Shown here piece by piece: positions 1-4,357 of a DNA stretch of 8,123 nt. Each line of letters starts with the position of its first letter. The first letter of the stretch is position 1. The stretch covers positions 1 to 8,123 of the forward strand of contig SBFN01000177.1 of assembly GCA_006226895.1 (NCBI GenBank), read 5' to 3'. The notes under the pieces were generated by a model, which was given only the letters and a program-made list of their open reading frames with translations, had not been told where the DNA came from and searched no databases. The position numbers and the translations under genes were made by a program. Source of the stretch: Deltaproteobacteria bacterium (lineage in GTDB: Bacteria; Desulfobacterota; Desulfuromonadia; Desulfuromonadales; BM103).

Positions 1-141
1 CAACCGATCACAGCGGCATCGCTCGATGTTGCCTCGAATAGTTCATGGGATACCGCCCTCGCCCTGCGTGAAGCAGCCCGCAGCGAGATTCTTAGGATGT
101 GTGGTGAACCTGACCTGATTCAACAGAAGCCGGTCATCTAA
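1..141 (+). CDS. C-terminal end of an unidentified protein (5' end outside window)
   Basis: Frame 1 is open from the window edge and stops at TAA (139-141), giving 46 residues. The translation contains an amphipathic, helix-like stretch, DTALALREAARSEILRMCG, and ends QQKPVI. I do not recognise the family. The look of a gene end cut by the window and the natural-looking helix argue for coding. Against it, a reverse-strand ORF (stop at 43-45, ATG at 237) has the same codon boundaries and is also open. Codon-aligned antisense frames often stay open together, so only one is likely to be real. No clear terminator follows: a GGGGA/TCCCC stem at 170-187 has no T-run. I slightly favour the forward reading. 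Confidence 0.42.
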   Translation, partial: QPITAASLDVASNSSWDTALALREAARSEILRMCGEPDLIQQKPVI

Positions 142-237
142 GTATGTCAGGGGAGCGACAGAGGCGACCGGGGAACCAACCGTCCCCTCCTGGGTAAAGA
201 GCTTGACCAGATCATCAGAGTTGGGGTGCATGGCAAC
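43..237 (-). CDS. Alternative small antisense ORF, 64 residues, unknown
   Basis: The ATG at 237-235 is preceded by GAGG about 5 bases upstream, a usable ribosome binding site, and the frame stops at TGA (45-43). The protein begins MHPNSDDLVKLFTQEG and has few A-ending codons, which is mildly coding-like. It shows no signal peptide, membrane segment or motif I know. It overlaps the possible forward gene end at 1-141 in the codon-aligned antisense frame, so one of the two is probably a shadow. If real, it would be transcribed divergently from the cyclic-nucleotide-fold gene at 614. The frame extends upstream to a GTG at 294, but that start has no clear ribosome binding site. Confidence 0.25.
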   Translation of the reverse strand, partial: VAMHPNSDDLVKLFTQEGTVGSPVASVAPLTYLDDRLLLNQVRFTTHPKNLAAGCFTQGEGGIP

Positions 238-518
238 CTCATGATTATTCGTTATGGTTCGCGTTGCCGAATGCAGATAAAAGCTGATACACACAGATCA
301 AACCAGACTGAACCCTTAATGCCTTTACTTTTAATGGCTATCCCTTTTATCGCCCTCATCCTTGTTAAACAATTTGTAGCAGTAAACATCTTTTCTGGTG
401 TGCCCGTCACCTCCGGGGTGCATCCTGTTCCCTGCAATCCATATTCCTGCGGAGCCAACAGTTAATCCTTCCAAGCCCTTACAAACCAATTTAAGCATAT
501 TGTTGTGTGCATAAACTG
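142..518. other. Stretch without a convincing gene
   Basis: Several short frames are open here on both strands, for example forward 226-465 and reverse 252-458 and 331-534. None has a ribosome binding site, a recognisable domain or convincing codon use. Forward 226-465 is in the same frame as the gene end at 1-141, separated by one TAA, so decay of a longer gene is possible but unproven. A weak GGGGA/TCCCC inverted repeat lies at 170-187. From about 470 the sequence becomes A/T-rich and reads as upstream regulatory DNA for the gene at 614. Confidence 0.4.
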
Positions 519-562
519 TTGCATAGACATGCAATCGCCCAAAAAAAAGGTATTCTTAATAT
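519..562 (+). promoter_or_regulatory. Putative activator-dependent promoter with a Crp/Fnr-style palindrome
   Basis: TTGCAT (519-524) and ATGCAA (529-534) form a perfect palindrome around a 4-base spacer. This is the 6-4-6 geometry of Crp/Fnr-family operators such as Fnr TTGAT-N4-ATCAA. Downstream, TAATAT (557-562), or TTAATA one base earlier, is a fair -10 box. No good -35 box lies 16-18 bases upstream of it. The predicted start near 568-569 puts the palindrome centre at about -41 to -43, the class II activator position. The promoter and operator roles are inferred from geometry, and the identity of any regulator is unknown. The gene downstream lacks a DNA-binding domain, so it is not an obvious candidate. 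Confidence 0.4.
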
Positions 563-613
563 ATACGGGTTGTACTGGCTGCTTGTTATTCTACGCAAGA
601 AAGGAAGGTGGCT

Positions 614-1090
614 ATGAGTAATACCACAGCATTATTTGCAGAGGGTCTCTTTAGGGGATTGGCTCCAGACGAAACAACAGCATTTTTGCGCCAGTGTCAT
701 GAGAGCATCTACAAAGATGGCACCCGGTTGTTCGTAGAGCAGTCAGAGGCGAAAAAGCTGTACCTGATCTTAAAAGGAGGTATCAGCCTCCACTTTGAAA
801 TGCCACAGCGGGAGAACGCCGACACGACCATCGTGTCACTCAAACCGGGGTCAACCGTCGGTTGGTCGGTGATTGTGCCACCATATCAGTACCGGCTCTC
901 CGGCTACTGCAACGGGGAAACCACACTGCTCGAAATCGACCGGGAGACTCTCGAGAAGCTCTTCGAAACCAACTACCACCTGGCCTACATCTTCATGCGC
1001 AACATCGCTGCACTCACAGCTGAACGCCTGAACCAGGTCCAGGACAAGTTGGCCATTGTCCTTGCTAACGAAGCGGCCACGGGTTGGTAG
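614..1090 (+). CDS. Crp-family cyclic-nucleotide-binding-fold protein without a DNA-binding domain
   Basis: This is a 158-residue protein with a single cNMP-binding beta-roll followed by a long C-terminal helix. Fold landmarks, counted from the ATG, are KDGTRLFVEQSEAKKLYLILKG (about 34-55), where the strands lead to the conserved glycine turn, and SLKPGSTVGW (about 75-84). The phosphate-binding cassette, normally FGE..L....RSA, reads VGWSVIVPPYQYRLSGY, so the cyclic-phosphate-binding Glu and the usual Arg-Ser pair are missing. It probably does not bind cAMP or cGMP in the classical way. The protein ends after the dimerisation-type helix, where Crp/Fnr proteins (about 200-230 residues) begin their helix-turn-helix, so it cannot be a conventional transcription factor. 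It may be a cytosolic sensor or partner protein. I chose ATG 614 over GTG 608 because AAGGAAGG (601-608) is ideally spaced from the ATG and overlaps the GTG. Confidence 0.85.
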   Translation: MSNTTALFAEGLFRGLAPDETTAFLRQCHESIYKDGTRLFVEQSEAKKLYLILKGGISLHFEMPQRENADTTIVSLKPGSTVGWSVIVPPYQYRLSGYCNGETTLLEIDRETLEKLFETNYHLAYIFMRNIAALTAERLNQVQDKLAIVLANEAATGW

Positions 1091-1119
1091 TCGAAAACCC
1101 ACAATTTATTTTAAAGGGG

Positions 1120-1143
1120 GCACAATGAAATTAAGCATTGTGC
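1120..1143 (+). promoter_or_regulatory. Hairpin covering the leader-ORF start (possible attenuator or terminator)
   Basis: GCACAATG (1120-1127) and CATTGTGC (1136-1143) are perfect 8-bp inverted arms around an 8-base loop. In RNA the stem can be extended outward by G-U and A-U pairs between AGGGG (1115-1119) and UCUUU (1144-1148). That would hide both the ribosome binding site and the ATG of the small ORF at 1125. A T-rich stretch, TCTTTCTT, follows at 1144-1151, so a weak terminator for the upstream gene is an equally plausible reading. A DNA operator is also possible. Confidence 0.45.
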
Positions 1144-1169
1144 TCTTTCTTCGAGGGGGGCGCCTATGA
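1125..1169 (+). CDS. Possible 14-residue leader peptide
   Basis: ATG 1125 follows AAAGGGGG (1113-1120) at a 4-base spacing and encodes MKLSIVLFLRGGRL, then TGA (1167-1169). The stop overlaps the ATG of the zinc-ribbon gene as ATGA (1166-1169), the classic arrangement for translational coupling. The ribosome binding site and start codon lie in the 1120-1143 hairpin. The peptide itself has no recognisable function, with only a hydrophobic centre and a basic end. It may simply deliver ribosomes to the next gene. It may also be chance, since the downstream gene has its own strong GAGGGGGG. Confidence 0.35.
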   Translation: MKLSIVLFLRGGRL

Positions 1170-1336
1170 CCGAAGAGGTTCACAAAATCACGATAGCTGA
1201 TGAGTTCAAGATTTGCCCTTTGTGTGGCTACAAAGACGGTTTTCATTCTGCCTTCAGAAAAGAACAGGACACCACCAGGTGGCTCTTCGTCTGCCCATCC
1301 TGTCATGCTGTCTTTGATATTGGCTATTCAGTGTGA
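1166..1336 (+). CDS. Small zinc-ribbon protein, 56 residues
   Basis: ATG 1166 is preceded by GAGGGGGG (1153-1160) at a 5-base spacing, and the frame ends at TGA (1334-1336). The protein has two CxxC knuckles, CPLCGY at residues 17-22 and CPSCHA at 43-48, separated by 22 residues. This is the C-x2-C...C-x2-C layout of a rubredoxin-like zinc ribbon. Aromatic and charged residues lie between the knuckles, and there is no signal peptide or membrane segment. It is therefore probably a cytosolic Zn-binding protein whose partner is unknown. It lies 75 bases after the cyclic-nucleotide-fold gene on the same strand, so co-transcription is likely unless the hairpin at 1120 terminates. It is too short for common ORF cut-offs and easily missed. 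Confidence 0.8.
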   Translation: MTEEVHKITIADEFKICPLCGYKDGFHSAFRKEQDTTRWLFVCPSCHAVFDIGYSV

Positions 1337-1416
1337 GACTCTTTGAATTCTTTTTTCAGCCTGAATAATAAAAATTGTTAAGCGATTACGCGTTTTGTCT
1401 TTTGTAAGAGGAAAGG

Positions 1417-1487
1417 CAAAGCCGGCGGGTCGCGTCCCGCCAGACGCCTTACTTTTGCCCGGCAGCAAAAGTAAGCAAAAATGCCTT
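1417..1487 (+). repeat. Left arm of the structured element
   Basis: Hairpin 1 is GGCGGG (1424-1429), loop TCGCGT, CCCGCC (1436-1441). Hairpin 2 is TTACTTTTGC (1449-1458), loop CCGGCA, GCAAAAGTAA (1465-1474), a perfect 10-bp stem. The arm continues with GCAAAAATGCC. Translated forward, the arm reads KPAGRVPPDALL, which resembles the peptide from the right arm and is an independent sign of common origin. Confidence 0.65.
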
Positions 1488-1750
1488 CTCCTAGCGGAGG
1501 GCATATTCTTTCGCCTGGTTTCAGTGTCTTCTGAAACCAAAAGAGAATGGGATCCGGCCCGTTTCAGGGGGCCTCTCGTTGCTGCTTTTTTGCAGCAAGA
1601 AAATAAACAACACCACACGTGCAAACAAACACTCCCGAAGAGGTCCTCAAGGGCCTCGGGGCTAAGAGGGGAAGCGTAAACTACTAAAAGTCTTGTCACT
1701 CTAATTTTTACCAGCAGACAACAACGCGCAAAACATGCCAAGCGCAGCGC

Positions 1751-1823
1751 AGCCATTTTCTGCATACTCTTTTGGGGCTTCAAAAGAGTATGGCGTCGGA
1801 CGGGACGCAACCCGTCGGTTTAA
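1751..1823 (-). repeat. Right arm of the structured element, inverted
   Basis: Hairpin 2' is CATACTCTTTTG (1763-1774), loop GGGCTT, CAAAAGAGTATG (1781-1792), a perfect 12-bp stem. Hairpin 1' is GACGGG (1799-1804), a 6-base loop, CCCGTC (1811-1816). Read on the reverse strand the order, loop size (6) and stem size match the left arm. The second pair of stem 1 is A-T here and G-C on the left, and several pairs of stem 2 differ while staying paired. Reverse translation gives KPTGCVPSDAIL, parallel to the left arm's peptide. Confidence 0.65.
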
Positions 1824-1970
1824 CTCTTGTCCTTAGAATTAAAAGATCCAACAATAAAAAATGAAAGATTAATGATCTGTGGCACATAGGTCTTGCAACT
1901 TCAACAATTATTCCCACCTTACAAAAAGCATCAACGATCACATCTATCTTACTGTCAGAGCATGCTTTTT

Positions 1971-1998
1971 TTGACACATAAGCCTGCCTTGATATGAT
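1971..1998 (+). promoter_or_regulatory. Near-consensus sigma70-type promoter for nfeD-slipin
   Basis: TTGACA (1971-1976) is a perfect -35 box. After 16 bases comes TATGAT (1993-1998), a 5/6 match to the -10 consensus. Counting +1 seven bases after the -10 box gives position 2005, the A of the nfeD ATG. No Shine-Dalgarno sequence precedes that ATG. Together these suggest a leaderless transcript. The interval 1824-1970 shows no other convincing gene. A reverse GTG-start frame there (1977 to 1780) runs into the repeat element and is not supported. Confidence 0.6.
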
Positions 1999-2004
1999 TG
2001 GATA

Positions 2005-3372
2005 ATGCTAAAACCTGTCTACCTCAGCTGCCTGGTCATCCTGGTGCTGTTATGCACAGGATTACTGCTCAAGGCCGAAGAAATCACTGCCCCTGCGAAT
2101 ATCAGAGTGGTGCGTGTCGCCGGGGTCATCAACCCGGTACTGGCTGATTTTATCAGTGTCGAACTGGATGCAGCCAACAATGGCAGCGCACTGGCTTTTC
2201 TGATTGAACTTGACACGCCAGGCGGCCTCGATAGTTCGATGCGTATCATTATCCAGAAGATCCTCTCTTCTAAAATTCCGGTCATCGTTTACGTCTACCC
2301 CTCGGGTGCCCGGGCGGCCTCAGCCGGTGCCCTGATCACCCTGGCCGCTGATTTTGCTGCAATGGCTCCCGGCACCAATATCGGTGCGGCTCACCCGGTA
2401 TCGATCGGCATTAGCGGAACCGGCGACAGCGAACAAGGCAAAACCGTGATGGAAAAGGTGGTAAATGATGCGGTCGCCTACGCGCGCAGTCTCGCAGAGC
2501 AACGAGGCAGAAATCGTGATTGGGCCGAGCAGATCGTGCGCGATTCGATCTCCACCGCGGCTCAAGAGGCGCTTGACCTCAAGGCGATCGACCTGATCGC
2601 AACAGATGAACAGGAACTCCTTAAAAAACTCAACGACAGAACTTATCTGCGCAACGGCGAGGCCCGCAAACTGCGAACCCGCGGAGCAGTACTCAGCTAT
2701 GCTGAGATGACTTGGCGACAGGAGATTTTCAACACCTTGGGTGATCCGAATGTCGCTTACATGCTCCTGATGCTCGGCATCCTCGGCATCTTTTTCGAAA
2801 TCTCCCAGCCAGGCGTCATCCTGCCCGGAGCGATCGGCTCCCTCGCCTTGCTGCTCGCATTTCTCGGTTTCCAGACCCTGCCGGTTAACTATATTGGTGT
2901 TTTGCTGATTCTGCTTGCCATCATCCTGTTTATTCTCGAGATCAAGGTGGTCTCCTACGGCATGCTCACAGTCGGCGGCCTGATCGCACTGACCTTCGGC
3001 TCGCTGATCCTGGTCGACAGCCCTGAGCCTTACCTGCAGATCTCACGTTCGGTAATCGCAGCAACCGTGTTTGTCTGTGCCGGCGTCATCAGCCTGGTGC
3101 TCTTTTTTGTAGTGCGCGTACAGAAAACCCGTTTCGTCTCCGGGCTTGAAGGGATGATCGGTGAGCGCGGCCAGGCGGTAACAGCGCTTGATCCACGCGG
3201 CCGGGTCTATGTGCATGGCGAATATTGGGATGCCCATGCCGACGAGCCGATCACCTCTGGCAGCGAAATTGAAATTGTGCGCAGCGAAGCCAATCTGAAA
3301 CTGCTGGTCCGCGCTGTCAAAGACAGCTCAGAAGTCTCTAGGGCAAAGGAGAAAGACCATGATTCCGACTGA
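2005..3372 (+). CDS. nfeD: NfeD-family membrane protein with ClpP-like serine protease domain (long form)
   Basis: This 455-residue protein is the long NfeD form. A signal peptide (residues 1-24, hydrophobic core [16 protein letters not shown]) precedes a ClpP/crotonase-type protease domain (about 32-210). The nucleophile should be Ser106 in ARAASAGA. The general base should be Lys151 in [11 protein letters not shown], by analogy with the Ser-Lys dyad of Pyrococcus PH1510. The substrate-strand motif LDTPGG is at 70-74. Four to five membrane helices follow (about 250-370, with FEISQPG at 264-270). A soluble OB-fold NfeD domain (about 375-440, [25 protein letters not shown]) ends the protein. 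The family cleaves membrane substrates, including the C-terminus of its partner stomatin, in membrane quality control. The start is ATG 2005, because later starts would destroy the signal peptide. It has no Shine-Dalgarno sequence and sits at the predicted +1. It overlaps the slipin gene by 14 bp. Confidence 0.93.
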   Translation: MLKPVYLSCLVILVLLCTGLLLKAEEITAPANIRVVRVAGVINPVLADFISVELDAANNGSALAFLIELDTPGGLDSSMRIIIQKILSSKIPVIVYVYPSGARAASAGALITLAADFAAMAPGTNIGAAHPVSIGISGTGDSEQGKTVMEKVVNDAVAYARSLAEQRGRNRDWAEQIVRDSISTAAQEALDLKAIDLIATDEQELLKKLNDRTYLRNGEARKLRTRGAVLSYAEMTWRQEIFNTLGDPNVAYMLLMLGILGIFFEISQPGVILPGAIGSLALLLAFLGFQTLPVNYIGVLLILLAIILFILEIKVVSYGMLTVGGLIALTFGSLILVDSPEPYLQISRSVIAATVFVCAGVISLVLFFVVRVQKTRFVSGLEGMIGERGQAVTALDPRGRVYVHGEYWDAHADEPITSGSEIEIVRSEANLKLLVRAVKDSSEVSRAKEKDHDSD

Positions 3373-4123
3373 TCTGATTGGCTGGGCGATTATCCTGGTG
3401 TTTATCATCAGCATTATCAGTAGTGCCGTGCGCGTTCTCTTCGAATACCAGCGCGGTGTCGTTTTCCGCCTTGGTCGTTTCGCCATGGTCAAGGGCCCGG
3501 GCTTGCGCTTTGTTATTCCTGTAATCGACAAGATTATCAAAGTCAGCCTACGCACCGTGGCCATGGATGTCCCGCCGCAGGATGTGATCACCAAGGACAA
3601 CGTCTCGGTCAAGGTCAACGCTGTCATATATTTTCGCGTGGTGGAGCCGGAGAAAGCTCTGATCGAGGTCGAAGACTATCTCTATGCCACCAGCCAACTG
3701 GCCCAGACCTCCTTGCGTAGCGTGCTGGGCCAGTGCGAACTCGACGAATTGCTCTCGCACCGCGACCGCATCAACCTGCAGTTGCAGGAGCTCCTCGATC
3801 GCCAGACCGACCCCTGGGGGGTCAAGATCTCGAACGTTGAGATCAAGCATGTTGACCTGCCGCAGGAGATGCAACGAGCTATGGCGCGTCAGGCCGAAGC
3901 TGAGCGTGAACGGCGCGCCAAAGTCATCCACGCTGAAGGTGAATTCCAGGCATCACAAAAGCTCTCCGACGCCGCCGGGGTAATCTCGAAAGAAAGCGGT
4001 GCCCTGCAACTGCGCTTCTTGCAGACGCTGACCGAGATCGCCACCGAGAAAAATTCAACAATCATCTTCCCGGTACCGCTCGACTTGCTTAAACCGTTTC
4101 TGGATAGGGAGAGCAAGGATTAA
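3359..4123 (+). CDS. Slipin / stomatin-like SPFH protein, NfeD partner
   Basis: This 254-residue SPFH-domain protein has an N-terminal membrane anchor (residues about 5-25, [19 protein letters not shown]). The SPFH/Band 7 domain (about 27-185) includes [43 protein letters not shown] and the stomatin signature [21 protein letters not shown] coiled coil rich in Ala, Glu and Arg follows (about 168-215, [19 protein letters not shown]). A short C-terminal hydrophobic segment, [12 protein letters not shown] (233-244), is where the archaeal partner protease PH1510 cleaves its stomatin PH1511. Slipins form membrane-bound oligomeric scaffolds. The ATG has an excellent AAGGAG (3346-3351) at a 7-base spacing inside nfeD, and the genes overlap by 14 bp, so production is likely coupled. 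Length is normal for bacterial slipins. Confidence 0.93.
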   Translation: MIPTDLIGWAIILVFIISIISSAVRVLFEYQRGVVFRLGRFAMVKGPGLRFVIPVIDKIIKVSLRTVAMDVPPQDVITKDNVSVKVNAVIYFRVVEPEKALIEVEDYLYATSQLAQTSLRSVLGQCELDELLSHRDRINLQLQELLDRQTDPWGVKISNVEIKHVDLPQEMQRAMARQAEAERERRAKVIHAEGEFQASQKLSDAAGVISKESGALQLRFLQTLTEIATEKNSTIIFPVPLDLLKPFLDRESKD

Positions 4124-4132
4124 TAACGAAGG

Positions 4133-4168
4133 CGTTCTGATCGGGCACGGGCCTAAGCGTGCAGAACG
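4133..4168 (+). terminator. Structured region after the nfeD-slipin operon
   Basis: CGTTCT (4133-4138) pairs with AGAACG (4163-4168), and inside it GCACG (4145-4149) pairs with CGTGC (4158-4162) around an 8-base loop. A six-base bulge lies on the left side. No T-run follows (GTTATAAATCC), so an intrinsic terminator is doubtful. It may be an RNA 3' end structure or a chance nested repeat. Confidence 0.3.
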
Positions 4169-4210
4169 TTATAAATCCACGTTCCTTACGCTAAAAGAAG
4201 GGGGCTGTCT

Positions 4211-4303
4211 ATGAATGAATCGAACCCTTCATCTTCAGATAAGTATTTTATTTTTCGTGATCTGAGACAGGACCGAATCCATAGGGTAAATTTAACGAGA
4301 TAG
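4211..4303 (+). CDS. Possible 30-residue small protein
   Basis: ATG 4211 is preceded by AAGAAGGGGG at a 6-base spacing, one of the strongest ribosome binding sites in the window. The frame runs 30 codons to TAG (4301-4303). The peptide is polar at the start (MNESNPSSSD), followed by KYFIFRDLRQDRIHRVNLTR, which is basic and amphipathic. I do not recognise it and see no signal peptide or cysteines. It lies in the 234-bp gap between the slipin gene and the phosphorylase gene on the same strand. Its start is 87 bases after the slipin stop, and its stop is 54 bases before the phosphorylase ATG. It could be a real microprotein, a leader ORF, or the remnant of a longer gene's start. The strong ribosome binding site is the main support. 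Confidence 0.4.
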   Translation: MNESNPSSSDKYFIFRDLRQDRIHRVNLTR

Positions 4304-4357
4304 TTACCGATTCATGTTTTTGGTGGCAAAGATTCCACTTAACATAAGGGAAAAACC

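Larger units (their letters stand above)
1416..1823. repeat. ~400-bp inverted-arm structured element (MITE/REP-like)
   Basis: The left arm (about 1417-1487) and the reverse complement of the right arm (about 1751-1823) are similar: 26 of 33 terminal bases match, and similarity continues through the second hairpin. Each arm holds two hairpins in the same order. The interior has further hairpins at 1516-1539 (9 bp), 1579-1598 (TTGCTGC/GCAGCAA around six T) and 1640-1657 (GAGGTCC/GGGCCTC). ORFs on both strands (forward 1395-1679, reverse 1328-1810) have no ribosome binding site and low-complexity, Cys/Arg/Ser-rich products. I read them as by-products of the structure. No transposase is encoded, so it is at most a non-autonomous element. 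I could not find a clear target-site duplication. Similar GC-hairpin-plus-TTACTTTTG sequences seem familiar from proteobacterial intergenic DNA, but I cannot name a family. Confidence 0.65.

Noticed and set aside
226..465. Forward ORF with a hydrophobic segment (PLMPLLLMAIPFIALILV)
   Set aside because: No ribosome binding site at either internal ATG, competing open frames on the other strand, and no known motif after the segment. Not enough to call a membrane protein.
1337..1370. Possible terminator after the zinc-ribbon gene (GAATTC and T-run, TTCAG-CTGAA)
   Set aside because: The symmetric stems have no adequate loop, and the T-run is not placed after a stable stem.
1328..1810. A 160-residue reverse ORF and a 94-residue forward ORF (1395-1679) over the repeat element
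   Set aside because: No ribosome binding sites, low-complexity Cys/Arg/Ser-rich products, and open frames explained by the hairpin-rich repeat. The similar peptides from the two arms reflect the inverted repeat, not a protein family.
1780..1977. Reverse ORF starting MSKKACSDSKIDVIVDAF
   Set aside because: It uses a GTG start with no good ribosome binding site, runs into the repeat's right arm, and lies across the nfeD promoter. No recognisable domain. Its first 40 residues look slightly coding-like, so a gene remnant cannot be excluded.
3548..3931. 127-residue reverse ORF and other long antisense frames inside the slipin and phosphorylase genes
   Set aside because: These are antisense or out-of-frame shadows of strongly supported genes and have no independent start signals.
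4321..4340. Possible sigma54 promoter (TGGCAAAG...) or GTGG/CCAC operator before the phosphorylase gene
   Set aside because: The -12 GC does not fall at the required distance from GG, and a 4-bp inverted repeat is expected by chance.
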